DNA of 64,000 nt from assembly GCF_001444405.1 (NCBI RefSeq), contig NZ_CP013187.1, positions 310,001-374,000 of the forward strand, given 5' to 3'. The translations under genes were made by a program, and so were the position numbers. Origin of the DNA: Pseudoalteromonas phenolica (GTDB lineage: Bacteria; Pseudomonadota; Gammaproteobacteria; Enterobacterales; Alteromonadaceae). Shown here one piece after another: positions 34,873-43,224 of the stretch. The notes under the pieces are model-generated. The model ran no database searches, was not told where the DNA came from, and saw nothing but the letters and a program-made list of their open reading frames with translations. Every line of letters begins with the position of its first letter. Positions within the stretch are counted from its first letter, which is position 1.

Positions 34873-35964
34873 ATGATGACACCTTGGGAAAAATATCAAC
34901 AAGATCTACAAAGAGATGACTTTCAATATGACGCAGCACAAGAAAATGCAGTGAAGCACTTGCAGCGTTTGTATGATGATATCGTAAATCAACCTGAGCA
35001 GCCCCAAGGTTTCTTTTCGCGCTTATTCAATAGACAGCCTAAACAAAAAATTACAGGCCTCTATTTTTGGGGAGGGGTAGGGCGAGGTAAAACCTATTTG
35101 GTTGATACCTTTTATGAGGCCTTACCAACAGACAGAAAAATGCGTGTGCACTTCCACCGTTTCATGCACCGTGTTCACGATGAGCTTAAAAAGCTAAAAG
35201 AAGTCAAAGATCCACTCGAAACTGTGGCCGATATTTTCAAAAAAGAAACTGATATCATTTGTTTTGATGAGTTTTTTGTACAAGACATCACGGATGCCAT
35301 GTTACTCGGAGGTCTGATGCAAGCGTTGTTTGCTCGAGACATAATCTTAGTTGCAACGTCAAATATCGTCCCTGATGAGTTATATCGAAATGGCTTACAG
35401 CGTGCTCGTTTCTTACCAGCTATCGCTTTAGTGAAAGAAAATACTGAAGTAGTCAACGTCGATTCTGGCATTGATTATCGCTTGAGAACGTTAGAGCAAG
35501 CAGAAATTTTCCATAGCCCGCTTGACGCACAAGCAGATAAAAACTTGTTTGAGTATTTCGATAAACTGTCACCTGAACCGGGCAAACTTGATGAAGCCAT
35601 CGAAATCGAAGGGCGCTTGATCAAAACCCGAAAAGTTGCCGATAGCATTGTGATGTTCGACTTCGCACAAATTTGTGAAACAGCGCGTTCGCAAGTAGAC
35701 TATATGGAGATTAGTCGCATATACAACACTGTGATCCTTTCTAATGTAAAACAGATGGGGCAACAAAATGATGATGCCGCTAGACGTTTTATTGCTTTAG
35801 TGGATGAGTTCTATGAGCGTAATGTAACGCTAATTATCTCAGCCGCCGCACCGATCACAGAGTTATATACAGACGGCACGCTTAATTTTGAATTTAGACG
35901 CTGTATCAGTCGTTTACAAGAGATGCAGTCGCACGAATACCTCGCAAGAGAACATCTCGCCTAA
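34873..35964 (+). CDS. zapE: Cell division ATPase ZapE (AFG1-like)
   Basis: A 363-residue AFG1/ZapE-family AAA ATPase with Walker A WGGVGRGKTYLVD and Walker B IICFDEFFVQD. In E. coli it destabilises FtsZ polymers under stress. It is the usual neighbour of zapG and of the rplM-rpsI operon. Confidence 0.94.
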   Translation: MMTPWEKYQQDLQRDDFQYDAAQENAVKHLQRLYDDIVNQPEQPQGFFSRLFNRQPKQKITGLYFWGGVGRGKTYLVDTFYEALPTDRKMRVHFHRFMHRVHDELKKLKEVKDPLETVADIFKKETDIICFDEFFVQDITDAMLLGGLMQALFARDIILVATSNIVPDELYRNGLQRARFLPAIALVKENTEVVNVDSGIDYRLRTLEQAEIFHSPLDAQADKNLFEYFDKLSPEPGKLDEAIEIEGRLIKTRKVADSIVMFDFAQICETARSQVDYMEISRIYNTVILSNVKQMGQQNDDAARRFIALVDEFYERNVTLIISAAAPITELYTDGTLNFEFRRCISRLQEMQSHEYLAREHLA

Positions 35965-36024
35965 GGTAAATTTCTCGCTCAAATCAACGCGATTATTTTT
36001 TTTGTAGAAAAAACAGTCGCACAC

Positions 36025-36053
36025 TGGAAAAGCCTCTTCTGTGTTGCTATAAT
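36025..36053 (+). promoter_or_regulatory. Promoter of rplM-rpsI
   Basis: Consensus -10 TATAAT (36048-36053) with a weaker TGGAAA at -35 and 17-base spacing, leaving a leader of about 150 nt before rplM. Confidence 0.6.
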
Positions 36054-36158
36054 CCGCGGCCTGCCACGTTGCGTTCTATAGCCCTCGTCGGCTTAGCCAC
36101 CGATTTGAGCGGCATAAAAGTCTTAAACTCGAAGGGGTTCAAGCACTCATAGTAAAGC

Positions 36159-36175
36159 GGTAACTTTTTGTTACC
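36159..36175 (+). promoter_or_regulatory. Hairpin in the rplM leader
   Basis: Perfect stem GGTAAC/GTTACC with a TTTTT loop about 35 nt before the rplM ATG. L13 controls its own operon through the mRNA leader in E. coli, so this may be part of the binding site; function here is inferred. Confidence 0.4.
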
Positions 36176-36209
36176 TGTGGTTTTAATTTGAAACATTGGA
36201 TTTTATTTA

Positions 36210-36638
36210 ATGAAAACGTTTGTTGCTAAGCCAGAATCTGTAAAACGTGACTGGTACGTAGTTGATGCTGAAGGTAAAACTTTAGGTCGTATCGCTACTG
36301 AAATCGCTCGTCGCCTACGCGGTAAGCATAAAGCTGAGTACACACCTCATGTTGACACTGGTGATTACATCATCGTAATCAATGCTGAGAAAGTTACTGT
36401 AACTGGTAACAAAACAACTGATAAAGTGTACTATGCTCACTCTGGTTTCCCAGGTGGCCTTAAGTCTATCACTTTCGATAAGCTTCAAGCTAAAAAGCCT
36501 GAAATGATTATCGAAAAAGCAGTTAAAGGTATGTTACCAAAAGGCCCTCTAGGTCGTGAAATGTACCGCAAACTAAAAGTATACGCAGGTTCTGAGCACG
36601 CTCATGCAGCTCAACAGCCTCAAGTACTGGACATTTAA
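36210..36638 (+). CDS. rplM: 50S ribosomal protein L13
   Basis: A 142-residue protein with the normal L13 length and sequence (DWYVVDAEGKTLGRIATEIA, KGMLPKGPLGREM). It is an early-assembling protein of the large subunit. Followed 11 bp later by rpsI, the universal pairing. Confidence 0.98.
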   Translation: MKTFVAKPESVKRDWYVVDAEGKTLGRIATEIARRLRGKHKAEYTPHVDTGDYIIVINAEKVTVTGNKTTDKVYYAHSGFPGGLKSITFDKLQAKKPEMIIEKAVKGMLPKGPLGREMYRKLKVYAGSEHAHAAQQPQVLDI

Positions 36639-36649
36639 GGAGCTAACTC

Positions 36650-37039
36650 ATGGCAAATCAATACTACGGTACAGGTCGTCGTAAAAGTTCAAGTGCTCGC
36701 GTATTCTTACGCCCAGGTACTGGCAACATCGTAATCAATCAACGTTCTATCGAAGAATACTTCGGTCGTGAAACTTCTCGCATGGTTGTTCGTCAGCCTC
36801 TAGAGCTAGTTGAAATGACTGAAAAGTTTGACCTATACATCACTGTTGCTGGTGGTGGTTCAACTGGTCAAGCTGGTGCTATCCGTCACGGTATCACTCG
36901 TGCGCTTATGGAGTTTGACGAGTCACTACGTCCTACTCTACGTAAAGCTGGCTTTGTTACTCGCGACGCTCGTAAAGTTGAGCGTAAGAAAGTGGGTCTT
37001 AAGAAAGCACGTAAGAACACTCAATTCTCGAAGCGTTAA
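36650..37039 (+). CDS. rpsI: 30S ribosomal protein S9
   Basis: A 129-residue S9 with the typical YYGTGRRKSSSARVFL start and a basic C-terminus ending KKARKNTQFSKR, whose tail reaches the ribosomal P site. Second gene of the rplM operon. Confidence 0.98.
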   Translation: MANQYYGTGRRKSSSARVFLRPGTGNIVINQRSIEEYFGRETSRMVVRQPLELVEMTEKFDLYITVAGGGSTGQAGAIRHGITRALMEFDESLRPTLRKAGFVTRDARKVERKKVGLKKARKNTQFSKR

Positions 37040-37062
37040 TTTTTTACGTTTACAAGAATTCA

Positions 37063-37088
37063 AAAACCCAGCTTATGCTGGGTTTTTT
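37063..37088 (+). terminator. Terminator after rpsI
   Basis: Ten-pair stem AAAACCCAGC/GCTGGGTTTT with a TTAT loop and a T-run. Confidence 0.88.
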
Positions 37089-37538
37089 GTTTTAAAAGTC
37101 CAAACATTTTTCATTTCCGATCCAAACCCACCTCAAACAACCCGTGTTCGACTTATTGTTTACCTAATATTTTCAATATTTATTGTAATTAGTGAAGATC
37201 TGACGATAAATCAGCGCTTTTTTTTGCTACAATTGCGGGGCAAGTAAAGTGAGTAAGGTTTGATGCCCTTTTGGGTACCCTCGTCTCCTCATAGATGGGG
37301 TTGATCTTGGTCAGTATATTGTGGTTATAAAAACGTTATCATAACTAACTAGCTTTCGAGGCTACGACTAAAATGGGTAGTAAAATCCATGCTTTATTAG
37401 TCTTGATACGGGTAATAACCTTGTTTTCATCAAGGTAATTATTTATGATCGCGTCTATTTTGTAGTTTCTTAATTTAACCTGCTGTAACTGATGTTCTCA
37501 ATATAGCAAGTGTTGAGGATCATAGTGGAGATAAGTGG
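37089..37538 (+). promoter_or_regulatory. Long gene-free leader region before petA
   Basis: About 450 bp between the rpsI terminator and petA hold no convincing gene. A TACAAT box at 37228-37233 after a T-run is a possible -10, with no good -35. Transcription from it would give a leader of about 300 nt containing GC-rich pieces around 37240-37310 that could fold (GGGGCA with TGCCC, and others). I cannot assign a known riboswitch. Confidence 0.3.
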
Positions 37539-38126
37539 ATGAGCAATGCGCCTGTAGACAACAGCCGACGTCGCTTTTTGACCATAGCTACCTCTGTTGT
37601 AGGTGGTGTTGGTGCGGCTGGAGCTGCTGTTCCTTTTATTGCGTCTTGGAATCCAAGTGAGCGAGCTAAATCTGCGGGTGCGCCTGTAGAAGTAGATATC
37701 AGCAAACTTGAGCCTGGACAATTAATTCGTGTTGAGTGGCGAGGTAAGCCTGTATGGGTTATCAATCGTACGCCAAAAATGCTTGAGCAGATGAAAGCTC
37801 ACGAAGGACAACTTCGTGATCCGCAATCTGAAGAGCCTCAACAATTAGATTCAGCTAAGAATGAATACCGTTCTAAGCGCCCTGAAATTTTCGTGGCGGT
37901 TGGTATTTGTACTCACTTAGGCTGTTCACCTAGTTTCCTTAATGGTGGTTTTGGTGAATATGTTGAAGGTACTGAATCAGGTTTCTTCTGTCCTTGTCAC
38001 GGTTCTAAGTTCGACATGGCCGGCCGAGTATTCCAAGCGGTGCCTGCACCTCTAAACTTAGAAATCCCACCTTACACCTTTATTGATGATACAACCATTT
38101 TGGTTGGTGAAGAAGAGGTTGCATAA
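37539..38126 (+). CDS. petA: Ubiquinol-cytochrome c reductase Rieske iron-sulfur subunit
   Basis: A 195-residue Rieske protein. The twin-arginine signal (SRRRFLTIA) acts as an uncleaved anchor. Cluster-binding boxes are CTHLGC and CPCHGS, supplying two Cys and two His. It passes electrons from ubiquinol to cytochrome c1 in the bc1 complex. First gene of petABC; its stop overlaps the petB start by one base. Confidence 0.97.
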   Translation: MSNAPVDNSRRRFLTIATSVVGGVGAAGAAVPFIASWNPSERAKSAGAPVEVDISKLEPGQLIRVEWRGKPVWVINRTPKMLEQMKAHEGQLRDPQSEEPQQLDSAKNEYRSKRPEIFVAVGICTHLGCSPSFLNGGFGEYVEGTESGFFCPCHGSKFDMAGRVFQAVPAPLNLEIPPYTFIDDTTILVGEEEVA

Positions 38127-39424
38127 TGGCTGGTAAACAAGATAACGCTTCAACAGGTGTTGTTGGTAACGTCATCAACTGGATTGATGACCGTATTCCG
38201 ATGACGCGTGTTTGGAACATGCACATCGCGCAATATCCTGCGCCAAAAAACTTTAACTTCTGGTACTTATTTGGCTCTTTAGCAATTTTAGTACTAGTAA
38301 ACCAAATTCTAACTGGTATCTGGCTAACAATGAGCTATGTTCCTTCTGCTGAAGGCGCATTTGCTTCAATCGAATACATCATGCGTGATGTTGAATATGG
38401 TTGGTTATTGAGATACATGCACTCAACGGGCGCCTCGGCATTCTTCGTGGTCGTGTATTTACACATGTTCCGCGGTATGATCTATGGCTCGTACCAAAAA
38501 CCACGTGAACTTCTATGGCTATTCGGTATGCTAATTTTCTTAGCATTAATGGCTGAAGCGTTCATGGGTTACCTATTACCTTGGGGTCAGATGTCATTCT
38601 GGGGTGCTCAGGTAATCATCTCATTATTCGGTGCGATCCCGGTAATTGGTGATGACCTAACTCAGTGGATCCGTGGTGACTACGTAATTTCAGGTGCGAC
38701 GCTTAACCGCTTCTTTGCACTACACGTAATTGCACTACCACTTGTACTCGTTATTCTAGTATTCCTTCACATTGTTGCGCTTCACGAAGTGGGTTCAAAC
38801 AACCCTGACGGTGTTGAAATTAAGCGTAAGAAAGGTTCTGTGGCAGAAGAAGATAAGCCGAAGTTCCAATTCCATGAATATTACACAAACAAAAAAGACA
38901 TTGTTGATGCAATCCCGTTCCACCCATACTACACAGTTAAAGATGTATTAGGTGTTGCTGGTTTCTTAATTTTCTTCTGTTGGGTTGTGTTCTTTGCTCC
39001 TGAAATGGGTGGTTTCTTCCTAGAAGCGCCAAACTTTGAAGCTGCTAACCCGCTGAAGACACCAGAGCATATCTTCCCTGTTTGGTACTTTACGCCATTC
39101 TACGCAATTCTACGTGCTATCCCTGATAAGCTAATGGGTGTAATTGCAATGGGTGCATCGATTGTACTACTGGCATTATTGCCGTGGTTAGACCGTGGTA
39201 AGGTTCGTTCGATTCGTTACCGTAGTAAGTGGCACAAGCTAAACATTGCTCAGTTCGTAGTAACGTTCATCATCCTTGGTTGGGCTGGTGCGACACCACA
39301 GACTGATTTGTCTACAGTGCTTTCGAGAATTACGACTGTAACTTACTTCATGTTCTTCGTATTACTATTCGTATACTCGAAGAATGAGCAGACTAAACCA
39401 TTGCCTGAGAGGTTAACGAAATGA
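38126..39424 (+). CDS. petB: Cytochrome b subunit of the bc1 complex
   Basis: A 432-residue membrane protein with about eight to nine helices. Haem ligands are the His residues in YMHSTGASAFFVVVYLHMFRG and in the RFFALHVIALP / VFLHIVALHE region. It oxidises quinol and pumps charge through the Q cycle. It overlaps petC by four bases. Confidence 0.97.
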   Translation: MAGKQDNASTGVVGNVINWIDDRIPMTRVWNMHIAQYPAPKNFNFWYLFGSLAILVLVNQILTGIWLTMSYVPSAEGAFASIEYIMRDVEYGWLLRYMHSTGASAFFVVVYLHMFRGMIYGSYQKPRELLWLFGMLIFLALMAEAFMGYLLPWGQMSFWGAQVIISLFGAIPVIGDDLTQWIRGDYVISGATLNRFFALHVIALPLVLVILVFLHIVALHEVGSNNPDGVEIKRKKGSVAEEDKPKFQFHEYYTNKKDIVDAIPFHPYYTVKDVLGVAGFLIFFCWVVFFAPEMGGFFLEAPNFEAANPLKTPEHIFPVWYFTPFYAILRAIPDKLMGVIAMGASIVLLALLPWLDRGKVRSIRYRSKWHKLNIAQFVVTFIILGWAGATPQTDLSTVLSRITTVTYFMFFVLLFVYSKNEQTKPLPERLTK

Positions 39425-40158
39425 TGAAGAAGCTAATTATTGGTTTATTCGCATTGCTGCCTACTTTTGCAATGGCAGCAGGCCCGTCGGTACCACTACT
39501 TGAGTCAAACCATGACTTAACTGACAATGCGTCTTTACAGCGCGGTGCTAAGTTGTTCATGAACTACTGTCTTGGTTGTCACCAAATGCAGTATCAACGT
39601 TATGAGCGTACTTTCCGTGATATCGGTATTCCTGTAGAGATTGGTCAAGAAACGCTTATCTTTGATGGTTCTAAAGTTGGTAGTCATATCAATAACGCAA
39701 TCAAGATCGAAGATGCTGCAACTTGGTTCGGTGCTCCACCGCCAGATTTAACACTGGTTGCACGTGTACGTGGCGCTGATTGGATTTACACTTATCTGAA
39801 GTCTTTCTATGTAGATGAAAGCCGTCCGTTTGGTGTAAACAACTCAGTATTCCCATCAGTGGGTATGCCACACGTACTTCAAGAACTTCAAGGTGTGCCA
39901 ACTGCACGTTTTGAAGAGGTTGAAGAGCACGGTGTTAAAGTTCAAAAAGTAGTTGAAATCACAACAGATGGTTCTGGTGAGATGAGTGCTGACGAGTATG
40001 ATCAAGCAGTACGTGACTTAACGAACTTTATGGCTTATGTTGGTGAACCAACTCGCTTAAAATCAGAAGCGCTAGGTTATAAGGTGTTAGGATTCTTAGT
40101 AATCTTATTTATCTTGGCCTTCTTCTTGAAGAAAGAGTACTGGAGAGATGTTCACTAA
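39421..40158 (+). CDS. petC: Cytochrome c1
   Basis: A 245-residue protein with a signal peptide (FALLPTFAMAAG), one haem site CLGCH and a C-terminal membrane anchor (VLGFLVILFILAFFLKKEYW). It accepts electrons from the Rieske centre and reduces soluble cytochrome c. Last gene of petABC. Confidence 0.96.
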   Translation: MMKKLIIGLFALLPTFAMAAGPSVPLLESNHDLTDNASLQRGAKLFMNYCLGCHQMQYQRYERTFRDIGIPVEIGQETLIFDGSKVGSHINNAIKIEDAATWFGAPPPDLTLVARVRGADWIYTYLKSFYVDESRPFGVNNSVFPSVGMPHVLQELQGVPTARFEEVEEHGVKVQKVVEITTDGSGEMSADEYDQAVRDLTNFMAYVGEPTRLKSEALGYKVLGFLVILFILAFFLKKEYWRDVH

Positions 40159-40188
40159 TATAGTGACGCATTTTTAAAGTAATTTTGT

Positions 40189-40210
40189 AATAGGGGCGAA
40201 TGCCCCTATT
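40189..40210 (+). terminator. Weak terminator-like hairpin after petC
   Basis: Nine-pair stem AATAGGGGC/GCCCCTATT with a 4-base loop but no clean T-run, so termination before sspA may be partial. Confidence 0.45.
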
Positions 40211-40258
40211 GCTGTTTATAATGATTTATTACTTATTGTAATTTTAATGGAGGTAGGC

Positions 40259-40885
40259 ATGGCCGTAGCTGCCAATAAGCGCCCTGTAATGACGCTTTTC
40301 TCAGGTGCTAACTGTATGTATAGCCATCAAGTACGCATCGTTTTAGCTGAAAAAGGTGTGAGTGTAGATATTCACTTAGCAGAAAAAGATAACCTGCCTG
40401 AAGCGCTTCACGAAATTAATCCATATGGCACAGTACCGACATTGATCGACCGTGAGCTGGGTTTATATGAAGCGAACATCATCATGGAATATTTAGATGA
40501 GCGTTTCCCGCATCCACCATTAATGCCTGTTTATCCAGTTATGCGTGGTCGCAGCCGTCTAATGATGCACCGTATTGAAACTGATTGGTACACATTAGCA
40601 GCTAAAATCAAGCAAGGTGGCAGCGATGCAGATCAGGCTCGCAAAGAGTTAACAGAAGCTCTACTTGCAATTGCGCCAATCTTCACGGAAGCACCTTACT
40701 TCATGAGTGAAGAGTTCAGCCTAGTAGATTGCTACTTAGCGCCCCTATTATGGCGTCTGCCTGAAATGGGTATCGACCTTAATGGTGCTGGTGCAAAAGA
40801 GCTTAAAGAATATATGCTACGTTTATTTGAGCGTGATTCATTCCAAGCTTCTCTAACAGAAGCAGAGCGTGAGATCAGAGCATAA
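40259..40885 (+). CDS. sspA: Stringent starvation protein A
   Basis: A 208-residue glutathione-transferase-fold protein that binds RNA polymerase in starvation and acid stress. The start at 40259 has a strong GGAGG upstream; the ATG at 40247 would put this site inside the gene. It overlaps sspB by one base. Confidence 0.95.
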   Translation: MAVAANKRPVMTLFSGANCMYSHQVRIVLAEKGVSVDIHLAEKDNLPEALHEINPYGTVPTLIDRELGLYEANIIMEYLDERFPHPPLMPVYPVMRGRSRLMMHRIETDWYTLAAKIKQGGSDADQARKELTEALLAIAPIFTEAPYFMSEEFSLVDCYLAPLLWRLPEMGIDLNGAGAKELKEYMLRLFERDSFQASLTEAEREIRA

Positions 40886-41310
40886 TGACGCCAAATCGCC
40901 CATATTTGCTCAGAGCGTTTTATGATTGGATTGTCGATAATGAGTGCACACCACATTTGGTAGTGAACGCTGAGTTTCCAGCGGTTCAAGTACCTGTTCA
41001 GTTTGTACAAGATGGTCAGATCGTTTTAAACATTAGTCCAAGTGCAGTGACCCACTTTGATATGGATAACCAGCAGCTTAGCTTTAATGCACGCTTTTCT
41101 GGTCAACCTATGCAGGTGTATGTGCCTATGGGCGCTGTGTTGGCAATATATGCGCGTGAGAACGGTGAAGGCACCGTTTTTACTCAAGAAACTTTTCCTG
41201 AGTATGAAGAAGAGCCGCAAGGTGAACTTGAAGAGGTTGTTGAAGCCACTGAAGAGAAGCCCAAAGAGCCTGAAAAGAAAAAAGGCGCTCATCTTCGCGT
41301 TGTTAAATAA
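40885..41310 (+). CDS. sspB: ClpXP protease specificity-enhancing factor SspB
   Basis: A 141-residue adaptor that delivers ssrA-tagged proteins to ClpXP. The N-terminal substrate-binding fold is followed by an acidic, variable linker and the short ClpX-docking tail HLRVVK at the very end, as in E. coli. Confidence 0.95.
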   Translation: MTPNRPYLLRAFYDWIVDNECTPHLVVNAEFPAVQVPVQFVQDGQIVLNISPSAVTHFDMDNQQLSFNARFSGQPMQVYVPMGAVLAIYARENGEGTVFTQETFPEYEEEPQGELEEVVEATEEKPKEPEKKKGAHLRVVK

Positions 41311-41339
41311 GTACTTTAAAGTCGCTTATATGTATTTTA

Positions 41340-41368
41340 AAAACCCGCTTCAGCGGGTTTTTTTATTG
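41340..41368 (+). terminator. Terminator after sspB
   Basis: Stem AAAACCCGC/GCGGGTTTT with a TTCA loop and following T-run. Confidence 0.88.
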
Positions 41369-41377
41369 TAGTGCATA

Positions 41378-41434
41378 GTGCAAAAGGTTACCGACTGCGA
41401 ACGAAGTGAGTACGGTTCTTTTGCGCAAGGTGAA
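41378..41434 (-). repeat. Palindromic repeat unit, inverted copy
   Basis: Begins GTGCAAAAGGTTA and ends TTTTGCGCAAGGTGAA, the reverse complements of the ends of the two units that follow, but with a different centre (ACCG...CGGT hairpin). Confidence 0.55.
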
Positions 41435-41497
41435 ATGAGCTGTTTTAGCTGGTGTTGAAGTGGAGGGCTTTTTGATTTTGTTTTGCTTGTGTTTAGT

Positions 41498-41573
41498 GTG
41501 ACTTCATCACGAAATTAGTTCACCTTGCGCAAAGGAAATGAAGTGCTTCGCACTTGCCATTAACCCTTTGCAC
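41498..41573 (+). repeat. Palindromic repeat unit, copy 1 (76 bp)
   Basis: Differs from copy 2 at three positions. It contains a palindrome near its start (GTGACTTCATCAC) and a hairpin AAGTGC-TTC-GCACTT, and ends TAACCCTTTGCAC. Confidence 0.8.
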
Positions 41574-41600
41574 GTAAATTCGCAATCGGAGGTGATTAGC

Positions 41601-41676
41601 GTGACTTCATCACGAAATCAGTTCACCTTGCGCAAAGGAAATGAAGTGCTACGCACTTGTCATTAACCCTTTGCAC
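41601..41676 (+). repeat. Palindromic repeat unit, copy 2 (76 bp)
   Basis: Direct repeat of the unit at 41498, 103 bp away. Its last base touches the dolP stop codon, so the element lies in the 3' untranslated region between convergent sspB and dolP, where REP-like units usually sit. Confidence 0.8.
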
Positions 41677-42242
41677 TATAAATATTCAAATGCTTTGATG
41701 ACTCTTTTTACGCCGTTGACATGACGAGCGATTTCAACCGCCATATCAGCTTCAGCCTCTGACACTAAGCCCATTAAAAAGACTTCACTGTTCTCTGTGA
41801 CCACTTTGATGTTATTACCTGTGATGGTCTCTGCAGTGAGCAGCTTAGTTTTTACTTTTGAAGTCAGCCAGGTGTCGTGGGTTTGTGTGGCGATGCCAAT
41901 GCGTGTACCAATGCGCAATTGGTTGTGAATATTCTTGACGGTAACGGCATTTCTGACAGCTTGTGCTGCTTGCGACATCAAGTTATTTGAAGGTACTTGG
42001 CCAACAAGTAAAATAGTGCCATTCACACTGACTACACTGATGTTAGCTTGTTCACTTAGGTTCGGTACCCTTTTAAGCGCTAAGGTCGCTTTAATTTCAA
42101 TGTTGTTATCGTCTATTTGCGAGCCTATAGTACGTCTATCATTGGCTGCAGACACCGCACCCGCTGTACCAGCTACAACGGCAGCAGCACAGCCTTGAAG
42201 GAGTGTAAGAATGGCTATAATTGCTAGGTGTTTAAATGGCAT
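41676..42242 (-). CDS. dolP: Outer-membrane lipoprotein DolP (YraP), dual BON domains
   Basis: A 188-residue lipoprotein: signal peptide with lipobox LLQGC, then two BON domains (about 45-115 and 120-188). DolP keeps the outer membrane tight and supports the BAM complex. It ends the lpoA-yraN-diaA-dolP series and starts right at the diaA stop. Confidence 0.92.
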   Translation of the reverse strand: MPFKHLAIIAILTLLQGCAAAVVAGTAGAVSAANDRRTIGSQIDDNNIEIKATLALKRVPNLSEQANISVVSVNGTILLVGQVPSNNLMSQAAQAVRNAVTVKNIHNQLRIGTRIGIATQTHDTWLTSKVKTKLLTAETITGNNIKVVTENSEVFLMGLVSEAEADMAVEIARHVNGVKRVIKAFEYL

Positions 42243-42829
42243 TACTGATCATCCTGAGGGAATAAGGTGTTATCAATTAATTGGCTAAGACAGTGCACAT
42301 TGAATAAGTGTGATTCAATAATACGGCTAGGGCGCTTACTTGGCGTCAATATTTCAACATCATTGGGGCCGAGCAGGCCAATTAACTCTCCGCCTTCATC
42401 GCCCACTAACGCAATGACTGTCATGTCTTTAGTTAGAGCTGCTTCGACGGCTGAGATTATATTCTTTTCATTACCATCAATGGCAAATACAACAAGTAAA
42501 TCGCCCTGCTGTGCAAAGGCACGAACTTGACGTGAAAACTTGTCGCTATCATGTTCAGTATTATGCATGTCTAAATGAACATGGTTTTGTGATAAAGCGA
42601 TGGCTGGTAGACAAGGGCGCTCTGTTTCGTAATGGTTTACGAGCAAACCTGCAAAGTGCTCTGCAAGTATATTGCAGCTAGATTCACCGCAGCAGATTAC
42701 TTTATTACCATTGATTAAGCCTTGCACGATTGTCATAGCGGCAGCTTCAAGTACTTCCGGAAGAACTTCTCCCGCTGCGATCTGTGCTTGGATACTTTCA
42801 GTGAAAATTGTTTTAATTGATTCTTGCAT
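42242..42829 (-). CDS. diaA: DnaA initiator-associating protein DiaA
   Basis: A 195-residue SIS-domain protein (GESSCNILAEHFAGLLVN, VFAIDGNEKNI) resembling sedoheptulose-7-phosphate isomerases. In E. coli the tetramer binds DnaA and times replication initiation. Its place between yraN and dolP supports diaA rather than gmhA. Confidence 0.9.
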   Translation of the reverse strand: MQESIKTIFTESIQAQIAAGEVLPEVLEAAAMTIVQGLINGNKVICCGESSCNILAEHFAGLLVNHYETERPCLPAIALSQNHVHLDMHNTEHDSDKFSRQVRAFAQQGDLLVVFAIDGNEKNIISAVEAALTKDMTVIALVGDEGGELIGLLGPNDVEILTPSKRPSRIIESHLFNVHCLSQLIDNTLFPQDDQ

Positions 42830-42831
42830 AA

Positions 42832-43197
42832 TTAAGATATGTTTTTAATCCACTTTATATTGTCCGAACTCAACCCTTCGATAGCAACAAAATCTATCCT
42901 TATCGGTAAATTCTTCAGTTTTTTGCATTCTAAGTAATGATAAATACTTCGCTGAAGTTTTTGAAGCTTACTCGGGCTCAAAGCTGAAATAGCGCCACCG
43001 AAGTTATTGCTTTTTCGATACTTTACCTCAACAAAAACAAGTGTATCTTGCTCTTTCATGATGAGGTCTATCTCACCATATTTACAGTTATAGTTGCGAG
43101 AAACTGCACTTAGCCCTTGCGCTTGTAGATATTGCTCTGCTAGTTGCTCATAGTGCATGCCTTTGGCACGCGTATTGGCAAACAATCCTTTTAGCAT
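42832..43197 (-). CDS. yraN: YraN family protein (UPF0102)
   Basis: A 121-residue nuclease-fold protein of unknown exact function. The PD-(D/E)xK-like pattern GEIDLIMKE then LVFVEVKYR is visible. It is between lpoA and diaA, the conserved place. Confidence 0.92.
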   Translation of the reverse strand: MLKGLFANTRAKGMHYEQLAEQYLQAQGLSAVSRNYNCKYGEIDLIMKEQDTLVFVEVKYRKSNNFGGAISALSPSKLQKLQRSIYHYLECKKLKNLPIRIDFVAIEGLSSDNIKWIKNIS

Positions 43198-43224
43198 ACG
43201 ATCCCTTATTTATTAAATATTGAA

